Source: Betaproteobacteria bacterium
Lineage (GTDB): Bacteria; Pseudomonadota; Gammaproteobacteria; Burkholderiales; SHXO01
DNA length: 55,276 bases
Assembly: GCA_025356655.1 (NCBI GenBank)
Contig: JANXRW010000114.1
Coordinates: 1 to 55,276 of the forward strand
Direction of reading: 5' to 3'
Part shown: one piece after another, positions 37,452 to 45,881 of the stretch
Layout of the letters: the number at the start of each line of letters is the position of its first letter
Numbering within the stretch: position 1 is the stretch's first letter
Notes under the pieces: model-generated
The model's database searches: none
What the model saw: only the letters and a program-made list of their open reading frames with translations
Told to the model about the DNA's origin: nothing
Made by a program: the position numbers and the translations under genes

Positions 37452-38518
37452 ATCCTCGCGCCAGCGGCGCCGACCGAGCCACCATCGAGGAACGCCTGGG
37501 ATTTCACACGATCATCGACGTGCGAAGCCCCTCAGAATTCGCCCTGGACCATATCCCAGGTGCCATCAACTTGCCCTCGCTCGACGACGAGGAGCGGTCG
37601 CGGGTAGGCACCCTGCACAAACAGGTGTCGGCCTTCAGCGCGCGCTTGACCGGCGCCGCGCTGGTGGCGCGCAATATCGCCACCCACTTGCAGGGCCCGC
37701 TGGCGGAAATGGCGCCGCAGTGGCGGCCCCTGCTCTACTGCTGGCGCGGGGGCAAGCGCAGCCAGTCCTTCACCCACGTCCTACGCGAGGTCGGTTGGGA
37801 TGCCCGCCAGTTGAGCGGCGGCTACAAGGCCTACCGCAAGCACCTAGTGGAGACCTTACCCATCTTGCCGGGGAAGTTTAGCTGGCGGGCCGTGTGTGGC
37901 CTCACGGGCACCGGTAAGAGCCGCCTGCTCCAGGCGCTCGACCGCGCCGGAGCGCAAGTGCTGGATCTAGAACAGATGGCAGCCCACCGGGGCTCGGTAT
38001 TGGGGGGGCTCCCGGCGGTGGCGCAGCCCTCGCAGAAGTCGTTTGAAAGTGCCCTGTGGCAGGCGCTCTCCTCGCTCGACCCCGCAAAACCCGTTTACGT
38101 AGAGGCGGAGAGCCGCAAGATCGGCGTGCTGCAGGTGCCGGACGCACTCTTGTCCGGCCTGCGCGGCGGCCAGTGCATCGTCCTGCAGGCGACCATCCCC
38201 TTGCGCGTGCAACTTCTGCGCGAGGAATACGCACATTTTTTGGCCGACGCACCGGACCTAGCGCAGCGCTTGGGACACCTGGCCGCCCTCCACGGGCGCG
38301 CACCCATCGAGCGCTGGCAATCCCTGGCGCACGGCGGACATTGGGACACACTGGTGGAGGAACTGCTGCTGCGGCACTACGACCCCGCCTACGAGCGCTC
38401 CATCGGCCGCAACTTCCCCCGACTCGATGAGGCGCTACGGCTGACCATCGCAGGCGCCCGCGAAGCCGACTTCGACCGGGCGGTGGCGGAACTCTTGGCC
38501 GAGGAGGTTGCCCGTTGA
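37448..38518 (+). CDS. mnmH: tRNA 2-selenouridine synthase MnmH/SelU (356 aa)
   Basis: It converts 2-thiouridine to 2-selenouridine at tRNA position 34 using selenophosphate, via a geranylated intermediate. N-terminal rhodanese domain with DVRSPSEFALDHIPGAINLP and the catalytic Cys in LLYCWRGGKRSQSF (near residue 98), then a P-loop domain (CGLTGTGKSRLLQAL near 150). Length is normal. Overlaps tesA upstream and the ArnT-like gene downstream (TTGA), so translation is chained. selD is not in the window. Confidence 0.95.
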   Translation: MNPRASGADRATIEERLGFHTIIDVRSPSEFALDHIPGAINLPSLDDEERSRVGTLHKQVSAFSARLTGAALVARNIATHLQGPLAEMAPQWRPLLYCWRGGKRSQSFTHVLREVGWDARQLSGGYKAYRKHLVETLPILPGKFSWRAVCGLTGTGKSRLLQALDRAGAQVLDLEQMAAHRGSVLGGLPAVAQPSQKSFESALWQALSSLDPAKPVYVEAESRKIGVLQVPDALLSGLRGGQCIVLQATIPLRVQLLREEYAHFLADAPDLAQRLGHLAALHGRAPIERWQSLAHGGHWDTLVEELLLRHYDPAYERSIGRNFPRLDEALRLTIAGAREADFDRAVAELLAEEVAR

Positions 38519-40149
38519 GCGGCCGCGTCCTGCGCTGGCTGCCGGCACTGCTCGCGCTGACGCTCGTCCTGTGGTTCGCCAACCTAGGGGGTCGGGCGCT
38601 GGTAAAGCCCGACGAGGGCCGCTACGCGGAGATTTCCCGCGAGATGGCACTGAGCGGCGACTGGGTCACGCCACGCTTAAACGGGATCAAGTATTTCGAG
38701 AAGCCCCCCCTGGCCTATTGGGCTGGCGCGGTCAGCTTCGCGGTATTCGGCGCGCAGGAGTGGAGCGCGCGGCTGTGGAGCGCGCTCTCGGGCCTGCTCG
38801 GCTGCGTGGTGCTGGGCACCACTGCCGCACGCCTGTTCGGCCCGGGCAGCGGCTGGCGTGCGGCCCTGGTGTTGGGCAGCGGCCTGATGTACGTGATCGT
38901 CGGGCACAGCGATACGCTGGACATGGGTCTGGCCTTCTGGCTGACCTGCGCCCTGTGCGCTTTCCTGCGCTCACGGCAAGCGCTCGACCAGGCGCTACCC
39001 TGGCGTGGCTGGATGCGCGCGGCTTGGGCGGCCTGCGCCCTCGCCGTGCTCAGCAAGGGCTTGGTGGGTGTGGTGCTACCCGCCGGGGCATTGGTCCTGT
39101 ATTGCCTTCTGGAACGAGACCTGCGGGTGTTGCGCCACCTGTGCCTGGTCTCGGGGCCCGCACTCCTCCTGCTCCTCGCCGCACCTTGGTTTCTTCTCGT
39201 GTCCCAGCGCAACCCCGAATTTGCCTGGTTCTTTTTTGTGCACGAGCACTGGCTGCGGTTCACCAGCGGCATCCACAACCGCTCCGAGCCCTGGTATTAC
39301 TTTTTTCCTCTGCTGGTAGCGGGCGCGCTGCCCTGGAGCCTCGCCCTGATCTCCTCCGCCGCGCTCGCCTGGCGGGAGGAAGGCGCCCGACGCGACTTCC
39401 GGCCCCAGCGGTTCGCGCTAGCCTGGGCGGCCTTCACGCTCGGCTTCTTCAGCCTATCTGGGTCCAAGCTGCCGCCGTACATCCTGCCCATCTTCCCAGC
39501 GCTTGCGCTTGTCGCCGGCACCCAGTTATCGGGACCGCACTCGGTGCGCGCTTGGCACGCGCTACCCGGAATCGTGGCGGGTTTGGGCGCACTCATCGCG
39601 CTCGCCCTGGTGACCCGCTCGGGCGATACCCCGGTGGCGCTCATCAACGCCTTCCGGCCCTGGGCCGCGGGGACCGCGCTCGCCCTCTTGCTGGGCAGCC
39701 TGCTCGGGGCGTGGCTTGCGCGCCGCGGCCGCGCGCCGGCGGCCATGGCCTGCCTGGCGCTAACGGGTCTGATCTCGGGGCAGTTGTTGCTAGCCAGCCA
39801 CGACATTCTCTCGCCCAGCCTCTCGGCTGCACGTATCGCAGCCACCGTCCGGCCTCACTTGCGCTCGGGCACCCCCTTCTACTCCATCGGCATGTATGAC
39901 CAGACCTTGGACTTCTACCTCGGCCGCACGGTCACTCTGGTAGAGTTCCGCGACGAACTCGACTACGGCCTGCTGCAAGAGCCCCAACTGACCCTGCCCA
40001 GCCGGGCCCGCTTCGAAGCGCTCTGGCGCGCGGGCGGCTATGCGCTGGCGGTCACCACGCCAGAGATATTCGGCGCGCTCGACGCCGCGGGACTGCCCAA
40101 CGTGGTGATTGCCCGGGACCACAAGCGCGTTTTCCTGCGAACCCCTTGA
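38515..40149 (+). CDS. arnT: Phospholipid-carrier-dependent glycosyltransferase, ArnT-like (544 aa)
   Basis: Polytopic GT-C transferase (about 12 helices) that would move L-Ara4N from undecaprenyl phosphate to lipid A. The N-terminal loop has the catalytic acidic motif KPDEGRYAEISREM, followed by GDWVTPRLNGIKYFEKPPL. Further motifs: GHSDTLDMGLAFW, LSKGLVGVVLPAG, and FFFVHEHWLRF. TTG start at 38515 inside the mnmH stop, with GAGGAGG 7 bases upstream. It lies directly before arnB, which supports ArnT over other PMT-family roles. Confidence 0.87.
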   Translation: MSGRVLRWLPALLALTLVLWFANLGGRALVKPDEGRYAEISREMALSGDWVTPRLNGIKYFEKPPLAYWAGAVSFAVFGAQEWSARLWSALSGLLGCVVLGTTAARLFGPGSGWRAALVLGSGLMYVIVGHSDTLDMGLAFWLTCALCAFLRSRQALDQALPWRGWMRAAWAACALAVLSKGLVGVVLPAGALVLYCLLERDLRVLRHLCLVSGPALLLLLAAPWFLLVSQRNPEFAWFFFVHEHWLRFTSGIHNRSEPWYYFFPLLVAGALPWSLALISSAALAWREEGARRDFRPQRFALAWAAFTLGFFSLSGSKLPPYILPIFPALALVAGTQLSGPHSVRAWHALPGIVAGLGALIALALVTRSGDTPVALINAFRPWAAGTALALLLGSLLGAWLARRGRAPAAMACLALTGLISGQLLLASHDILSPSLSAARIAATVRPHLRSGTPFYSIGMYDQTLDFYLGRTVTLVEFRDELDYGLLQEPQLTLPSRARFEALWRAGGYALAVTTPEIFGALDAAGLPNVVIARDHKRVFLRTP

Positions 40150-40159
40150 CGATACCTAC

Positions 40160-41299
40160 ATGACGCTCCCCTTCCTCCCGTTTGCCCGCCCCACCTTGGA
40201 CGAAGAAACGATCGCGGCCGTGGCCGAGGTCCTGCGCTCCGGATGGATCACCTCTGGCCCTCGGGTCCGGGAATTCGAGGATGCGCTCACGCGCTACTTA
40301 GGTGGCGAGCGTACCGTGCGCAGTTTCACTTCCGCCACGGCGGGCCTCGAAATCGCGCTGCAAGCCTGTGGCATCGGCCCGGGCGACGAGGTGGTGGTGC
40401 CCGCCATGACCTTTGCCGCCAGTGCCAACGTCGTGTTGCGGGTGGGCGCACGACCGGTGCTCGTGGACGTGGAAGCCGACACCCGCAACCTGGACCCCCA
40501 ACGGCTTCGAGACGCCATTACGGGCCGCACCCGCGCCATCATGCCCGTGCACTTCGCCGGGTTGGCCGCCGACCTCGATGCCATCGGCTCGATTGCCAGG
40601 GAGCGCGGCTTGCGGGTCATCGAGGATGCGGCGCACGCCATAGGGACCCGCCATCAGGGTCGTCTGGTGGGTAGCTACGGAGACCTCGTGTGCTTCAGCT
40701 TCCATCCGAACAAGAACATGACCACCATCGAAGGCGGCGCGCTGTCGTTCCCGGGGGGCGCTGCGGCCGAGGTGCGCTGCGCGGATCTGGAGCGCTTCCA
40801 CGGCATCGTGCGCAATGCCGAAGGCGAATTGGACGTACAAATCCCGGGCGGCAAATCCAACCTGAGCGACGTGTCGGCTTGCATCGGCTTGGCACAGCTG
40901 GCCAAGCTCGACGGCTTCATCGAACGCCGTCATGCCCTCGTGGCACGCTACTTCGAACGCCTGCACACGGACCCGGCCATGGTGCTTCCGGCCCGCGGGG
41001 ATGCTGGGCACAGTTGGCACATTTTCGCGCCCTTGCTGCCCTTGGACCGGCTGCGCCTCTCGCGCAGCGGCTTCGTCGCTGCCCTGCAAGCGCGCGGCAT
41101 CGGTGCTGGCGTGCACTATCCGTCGCTTGCGGGCTTTGGCGCGTACCAGCGCCTGGGTTACCGCACGGAGCAGTTCCCTAACGCCGCTCACATCGGGGCC
41201 AACACGCTGACCCTCCCGCTGTTTCCCGGCATGCAGCCCGCCGACGTGGACCGCGTGTGCGACGCCTGCGCCGAGATCATCGAGGTCAACCGGCTCTGA
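40160..41299 (+). CDS. arnB: UDP-L-Ara4O aminotransferase ArnB (379 aa)
   Basis: DegT/DnrJ/EryC1-family PLP enzyme that aminates UDP-4-keto-arabinose. Motifs: FARPTLDEETIAAVAEVLRS, GWITSGPRVREFE, SATAGLEIALQACGIGPGDE, VIEDAAHAIGTR, and the PLP lysine K185 in SFHPNKNMTT. The length equals E. coli ArnB. The ATG at 40160 lies 10 bases after the ArnT stop and has no obvious ribosome site, so it may depend on coupling. Confidence 0.94.
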   Translation: MTLPFLPFARPTLDEETIAAVAEVLRSGWITSGPRVREFEDALTRYLGGERTVRSFTSATAGLEIALQACGIGPGDEVVVPAMTFAASANVVLRVGARPVLVDVEADTRNLDPQRLRDAITGRTRAIMPVHFAGLAADLDAIGSIARERGLRVIEDAAHAIGTRHQGRLVGSYGDLVCFSFHPNKNMTTIEGGALSFPGGAAAEVRCADLERFHGIVRNAEGELDVQIPGGKSNLSDVSACIGLAQLAKLDGFIERRHALVARYFERLHTDPAMVLPARGDAGHSWHIFAPLLPLDRLRLSRSGFVAALQARGIGAGVHYPSLAGFGAYQRLGYRTEQFPNAAHIGANTLTLPLFPGMQPADVDRVCDACAEIIEVNRL

Positions 41300-41382
41300 G
41301 CGCGGCCTGCCGACCGCTCCCCGCCGCGCCGCATGCTGCATCGCCACATCTCCTGGCGGGCGGACTGCTCTACAATAGTGCC

Positions 41383-42351
41383 ATGCACACTCCCGAGCTC
41401 TCGGTCGTCGTCCCCGTTTATAACGAGGAGGCCGGCCTTCCTGCCCTGTTCGACCGGCTCTACAGCGCGCTCGACGCCCTCCGGACAACCTACGAGGTGG
41501 TGTTCGTCAATGACGGCAGTACGGACCGCTCGGCCGCCCTGCTGCGGCAACGGTTCCAGGAGCGTCCCGAAGTCACCCGCGTCGTGCTGTTCAACGGCAA
41601 CTTCGGGCAACACATGGCCATCATGGCGGGCTTTGCCCAGGTCCGTGGCCGTCGGGTGGTAACCCTCGATGCGGACTTGCAGAACCCGCCCGAGGAAATC
41701 GCCCGCCTGCTCGAGCGCATGGACGCCGGCCACGACTACGTGGGCACGATCCGGCGGGACCGGCAGGACAGCTTCTTCCGCCGCGTGGCCTCCCGTGCCA
41801 TGAACCGCGTGCGCGAGCGCATCACGCGCATCCACATGACTGACCAGGGATGCATGATGCGCGCCTACTCCCGGGAGATCGTCGACGCTATGGGCAGCAG
41901 CCGCGAGGTGAACACCTTCATCCCCGCCCTTGCGTACACCTTTGCGGCGAATCCAACGGAGATCCTCGTCGCACACGAGGAGCGGCATGCGGGCACTTCC
42001 AAGTATCCACTGTCGAAACTGCTGCGCCTGAACTTCGACCTTATCACCGGTTTCTCCATCGTTCCGCTGCAGGCCGTGTCCGTCATCGGGATGCTGATCT
42101 CCGTGATGGCGGCGACCATGTTCCTGCTACTGGTGCTGCGGCGGCTTTTCATCGGGCCAGAGGCCGAGGGAATCTTCTCGCTCTTCGCAGTGAACTTCCT
42201 GCTCCACGGCATGGAACTCCTCGGACTGGGCCTGCTCGGTGAATACGTGGGACGCGTCTACCTGCAGGTGCGGGAGCGTCCGCGCTACCTCATCCAAGCG
42301 ATACTGGAGGAACGCCCCGCCGCCCCCGCTGCGGAACCTCGTGCGCCATGA
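41383..42351 (+). CDS. arnC: Undecaprenyl-phosphate Ara4FN transferase ArnC (322 aa)
   Basis: A GT2 enzyme followed by two C-terminal helices. N-terminal SVVVPVYNEEAGLPALFDRL, then VFVNDGSTDRS, VTLDADLQNPPEEIARLLE, and DQGCMMRAYSREIVD. Membrane helices near 232-256 and 268-295. The ATG at 41383 is chosen over a longer frame since the conserved core starts at once. A TACAAT box lies 7 bases before it but is probably incidental. Overlaps the next gene (ATGA). Confidence 0.93.
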   Translation: MHTPELSVVVPVYNEEAGLPALFDRLYSALDALRTTYEVVFVNDGSTDRSAALLRQRFQERPEVTRVVLFNGNFGQHMAIMAGFAQVRGRRVVTLDADLQNPPEEIARLLERMDAGHDYVGTIRRDRQDSFFRRVASRAMNRVRERITRIHMTDQGCMMRAYSREIVDAMGSSREVNTFIPALAYTFAANPTEILVAHEERHAGTSKYPLSKLLRLNFDLITGFSIVPLQAVSVIGMLISVMAATMFLLLVLRRLFIGPEAEGIFSLFAVNFLLHGMELLGLGLLGEYVGRVYLQVRERPRYLIQAILEERPAAPAAEPRAP

Positions 42352-43271
42352 CCCGTGCCCTTGTGTTTGCGTACCACAACGTCGGGGTGCGTTGCCTGTC
42401 GGTCCTGCTGGCCGAGGGCGTGGACGTGGCCCGGGTGGTCACCCACCCGGACGCCGCCGGTGAGAACATTTGGTTCGCTAGCGTGGCCGACCTGGCCGAG
42501 CGTCTCGGCCTCCCCGTGAGCATGGTGGACGACCCCAACGATCCGGGCTTCGTCCAGGAACTCGCAGGGCTCGACGCGGACTTCCTGTTCTCCTTCTATT
42601 ATCGGCGCATGCTAGGCTCGGCGCTGCTCGCGCTCCCGCGCCGTGGTGCCCTGAATCTGCACGGGTCCCTGCTGCCCCAATACCGCGGGCGCGTACCGGT
42701 GAACTGGGCCGTTCTGCGCGGTGAGAACCGCACCGGTGCCACGCTGCACTACATGGTGGATAAGCCCGACGCCGGCGACATCGTCGACTCGCAGGCGGTG
42801 CCCATCCTCCCCAATGACACGGCGGCAGAAGTGTTCGGCAAGGTCACCGTGGCTGCCGAGATGGTGCTTGCGCGCAGCCTCGCCGGCCTGCTCGACGGCA
42901 GCGCTCCCCGACGCCCCCAGGACCTCTCGCAGGGGTCCTACTTCGGCGGGCGCAAACCCGAGGATGGACGGATCGACTGGCGCCAGGATGCCCAAAGCAT
43001 CCACAATCTCGTGCGCGCCGTGGCGCCGCCTTTCCCGGGGGCGTTCTGCGACCTCGGCGGTGGGCGCCTGCGCGTGTTGTCCACGCTGGCTGCCCCCGGC
43101 CGGCTGCCGCGCTTCAGCCAGCCCACGCTCTATCGCGAGGGCGAACATTGGTTTGCGCAATGCGGCGACGGCAGGACGCTGCGTATCCTTGCACTGGAAT
43201 ACGAGGCCGCGACGGCGAGCGCAGAAGCGCTGGCCGTCGCCGGACTCGCCGGTGGCCTGCCACTCGGATGA
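42348..43271 (+). CDS. arnA: UDP-Ara4N formyltransferase (ArnA N-terminal half as separate protein, 307 aa)
   Basis: N10-formyl-THF-dependent formyltransferase adding formyl to UDP-L-Ara4N. Catalytic triad is present: N103 and H105 in NLHGSLLP and D141 in KPDAGDIVDSQ. C-terminal OB-like subdomain to about 300. In E. coli this is the N-terminal half of bifunctional ArnA; here it ends at a stop and the decarboxylase is a separate gene 82 bases downstream. This split is known in other beta/gammaproteobacteria. Confidence 0.92.
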   Translation: MTRALVFAYHNVGVRCLSVLLAEGVDVARVVTHPDAAGENIWFASVADLAERLGLPVSMVDDPNDPGFVQELAGLDADFLFSFYYRRMLGSALLALPRRGALNLHGSLLPQYRGRVPVNWAVLRGENRTGATLHYMVDKPDAGDIVDSQAVPILPNDTAAEVFGKVTVAAEMVLARSLAGLLDGSAPRRPQDLSQGSYFGGRKPEDGRIDWRQDAQSIHNLVRAVAPPFPGAFCDLGGGRLRVLSTLAAPGRLPRFSQPTLYREGEHWFAQCGDGRTLRILALEYEAATASAEALAVAGLAGGLPLG

Positions 43272-43353
43272 AGACACCAACGATCCTGTAACCTCCCGAC
43301 TGCTCCTGCCGCGGATAGCCCCCCGGGCTGCCGGCCCAACCTGACCATCGTCC

Positions 43354-44397
43354 ATGAAAAAGATCTGCATCCTCGGCGTCAACGGCTTCATCGGCCACCA
43401 CCTGTCCAAGCGCATCATCGAGACCACCGACTGGGAGGTCTACGGCATGGACATGAACAATGACCGTGTCTCCAGTCTTCTCGAGCACAAGCGCTTTCAC
43501 TTCTTCGACGGTGACATCACCATCAACCGGGAGTGGATTGAGTACCACATCCGCAAATGCGACACGATCCTCCCGCTCGTCGCCATCGCCACGCCAGCCA
43601 CCTATGTCAAGGAGCCGTTGCGCGTGTTCGAGTTGGATTTCGAAGCTAACCTGCCGATCATCCGCTCCTGCGTGAAATACGGCCGACGCATACTCTTTCC
43701 CTCCACGTCGGAGGTGTATGGCATGTGTCGCGACGAGGAGTTCGACCCGAACCGCTCGGAGCTGGTGCTGGGCCCCATCGCCAAACAGCGCTGGATCTAC
43801 TCCTGCAGCAAGCAGTTGATGGACCGCGTCATCTGGGCCTACGGCTCCGAAGGGCGGCTGGACTTCACGCTCTTCCGCCCCTTCAACTGGATAGGCGCCG
43901 GGCTGGATAACATCCACACGCCCAAGGAGGGCAGTTCCCGGGTGATCACCCAGTTCTTCGGCCATATCGTGCGCGGCGAGGACATCAAGCTCGTCGACGG
44001 CGGCACGCAAAAGCGAGCCTTCACCTACATCGACGACGGCGTGAATGCGCTGATGCGTATCATCGAAAATGCGGGCGGCGTGGCCAGCGGGAAGATCTAC
44101 AACGTTGGCAACCCGCGCAATAACTTCTCTGTTCGCGAACTGGCGACCATGATGCTGGAACTGGCCCGGGAATACCCCGAGTACAGCACCCAGGCAGAAA
44201 AAGTGAAGATGGTGGAAGTGACCTCGGTTGACTACTACGGCGCCGGGTACCAGGACGTGCAAAACCGCGTGCCCTGGATCGAGAACACCTGCGCGGATCT
44301 GGCATGGGCCCCGGAGGTGGGCATGGACCAGGCCCTGCGGCACATCTTCGACGCCTACCGCAGTCATGTCGCCGAGGCCCGCGATCTCGTCAACTAG
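43354..44397 (+). CDS. UDP-glucuronate decarboxylase (ArnA C-terminal half as separate protein, 347 aa)
   Basis: Extended SDR that oxidises and decarboxylates UDP-GlcA to UDP-4-keto-arabinose. NAD-binding GVNGFIGHHLSKR, then DGDITINREWIEYH, FPSTSEVYGMC (Ser and Glu of the ArnA active site), the YxxxK motif in WIYSCSKQLMDR, and RPFNWIGAGLDNIHTPKEGS. Strong similarity in order to the ArnA dehydrogenase domain (residues 310-660 of the E. coli protein). No ribosome-site anomaly; translation starts 82 bases after the formyltransferase. Confidence 0.94.
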   Translation: MKKICILGVNGFIGHHLSKRIIETTDWEVYGMDMNNDRVSSLLEHKRFHFFDGDITINREWIEYHIRKCDTILPLVAIATPATYVKEPLRVFELDFEANLPIIRSCVKYGRRILFPSTSEVYGMCRDEEFDPNRSELVLGPIAKQRWIYSCSKQLMDRVIWAYGSEGRLDFTLFRPFNWIGAGLDNIHTPKEGSSRVITQFFGHIVRGEDIKLVDGGTQKRAFTYIDDGVNALMRIIENAGGVASGKIYNVGNPRNNFSVRELATMMLELAREYPEYSTQAEKVKMVEVTSVDYYGAGYQDVQNRVPWIENTCADLAWAPEVGMDQALRHIFDAYRSHVAEARDLVN

Positions 44398-44452
44398 CAT
44401 AAGCCCCGCACTGGGGCTCAGGGGACTAGATCCGCTGCCCGGCGGGGCGCGC

Positions 44453-45370
44453 TTGGCGCTCAAGGTCGATGTGGACACCTACCGGGGCACCCGCGACGGA
44501 GTCCCGCGCCTAGTGGACTTGTTCGCTCGCGCGGGCGTGGGGGCAACTTTTCTGTTCAGCCTGGGCCGGGACCACACGGGGCGAGCGGTGCGCCGGGCGC
44601 TGCGCCCGGGATTCTTGCGCAAGGTCCGCCGCACCAGCGTGGTGAACCACTACGGGTTCCCCACCCTGCTCTACGGCACCCTGCTGCCCGGACCGGACAT
44701 CGGCGCGCGTTGCGCGCAGACCCTGCGCGAGGTGCGCAATGCGGGCTTCGAGGTGGGCATCCACACCTGGGACCACGTGCTCTGGCAAGACGCCGTCGGG
44801 GGGGCCGATGGGGATTGGACGCGCCGCCAGATGGAACTGGCCCGCACTCGCTTCCGTGAGGTGTTTGGCGAGGATGCCCGGGTGCATGGCGCGGCGGGCT
44901 GGCAGATGAACCGCAACGCCTATCGCCTGACCCAGTTGCTGGGCTTCGACTATGCCTCCGACACCCGAGGCACCCACCCCTTCGTGCCCATCTGCGACGG
45001 GGAGATCGTGGCCTGCCCGCAGTTGCCGACGACACTACCCACGCTCGACGAACTCCTCGGCGTCGACGGGCTGGGCGAAGCGGATCTGGCCCGCCACCTG
45101 CTCGCACTCACCCGTGACGCACCGCCGACGGGACACGTTTTCACGCTGCATGCCGAACTCGAGGGGCTCAAGCTGATGGGCGTGCTGGAGCAACTCCTCC
45201 TGGGCTGGCGCCGCCAAGGCTACACGCTGTGTTCGCTCGCTGACTATTTCCAGGCCATCCCGAACAAGGACCTTCCGCGGCACGCGGTGCGCTTAGGCGA
45301 GGTTCCGGGGCGCTCGGGCACGCTAGCCTTGCAGGGTCCCCCGTTTCTTGAGCGGCACAGCCACGCCTGA
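44453..45370 (+). CDS. arnD: Ara4FN-phosphoundecaprenol deformylase ArnD (305 aa)
   Basis: NodB-type deacetylase that removes the formyl group on the lipid carrier. It starts (L)ALKVDVDTYRGTRDGVPRL, the conserved ArnD N-terminus, then TFLFSLGRDHTGRAVRR, VGIHTWDHVLWQ, GAAGWQMNRNAY, CPQLPTTLPTLDELLG and FTLHAELEG. No ATG lies near the start; TTG at 44453 gives a length matching E. coli ArnD (296 aa), while the frame is open further back into the decarboxylase gene. The start is therefore uncertain by up to about 20 codons. Confidence 0.9.
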   Translation: MALKVDVDTYRGTRDGVPRLVDLFARAGVGATFLFSLGRDHTGRAVRRALRPGFLRKVRRTSVVNHYGFPTLLYGTLLPGPDIGARCAQTLREVRNAGFEVGIHTWDHVLWQDAVGGADGDWTRRQMELARTRFREVFGEDARVHGAAGWQMNRNAYRLTQLLGFDYASDTRGTHPFVPICDGEIVACPQLPTTLPTLDELLGVDGLGEADLARHLLALTRDAPPTGHVFTLHAELEGLKLMGVLEQLLLGWRRQGYTLCSLADYFQAIPNKDLPRHAVRLGEVPGRSGTLALQGPPFLERHSHA

Positions 45371-45413
45371 GGCCCGCCCCCCCCAAACTGCTTACTCCCT
45401 CAAGGAGCCGCTG

Positions 45414-45881
45414 ATGCTGGACGATCTGCCCGTAGCCGACTTCTCCGCCCCGTGCACAGGAGGTGCGCCCTTCGTCCTCTCCCAGCACCGTGGTACCGCC
45501 TTGGTCCTGTACTTCTACCCCCGGGACAACACGCCGGGATGTACCGATGAGGGTATCCAATTCCGTGACCTGCACACAGCGTTCACCACGCTCGCGGTAC
45601 GCGTACTGGGGGTGTCCCGCGACAGCCTGCGCTCCCACGAGAATTTCAAGGCAAAGATGAGTTTCCCCTTCGAACTGCTGAGCGACGAGGACGAGGCGCT
45701 GTGCACCCTGTTCGGGGTCATGAAGTCGAAGAACATGTACGGAAAACAAGTACGTGGCATCGAGCGCAGCACGTTCATAATCGACGCCGAGGGGGTGCTG
45801 CGCAGGCAGTGGCGCGGGGTGAAGGTGCCCGGCCACGCGCAGGCCGTCCTGGAGGCGGTCCGCGAGCTCAAGGCCGCATGA
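45414..45881 (+). CDS. bcp: Peroxiredoxin, Bcp/PrxQ type (155 aa)
   Basis: Thiol peroxidase. The peroxidatic Cys43 is in YPRDNTPGCTDEGIQFRDL; further family parts are LGVSRDSLRSHENF, PFELLSDED and RSTFIIDAEG. The ATG at 45414 follows CAAGGAG at ideal distance and begins MLDDLPVADFSAPC. The longer frame overlaps arnD and is not needed. Overlaps phoH by ATGA. Confidence 0.94.
   Translation: MLDDLPVADFSAPCTGGAPFVLSQHRGTALVLYFYPRDNTPGCTDEGIQFRDLHTAFTTLAVRVLGVSRDSLRSHENFKAKMSFPFELLSDEDEALCTLFGVMKSKNMYGKQVRGIERSTFIIDAEGVLRRQWRGVKVPGHAQAVLEAVRELKAA

Noticed and set aside
42348..43271. Truncated arnA pseudogene
   Set aside because: The missing decarboxylase half is encoded intact 82 bases downstream; the split form is a normal variant.
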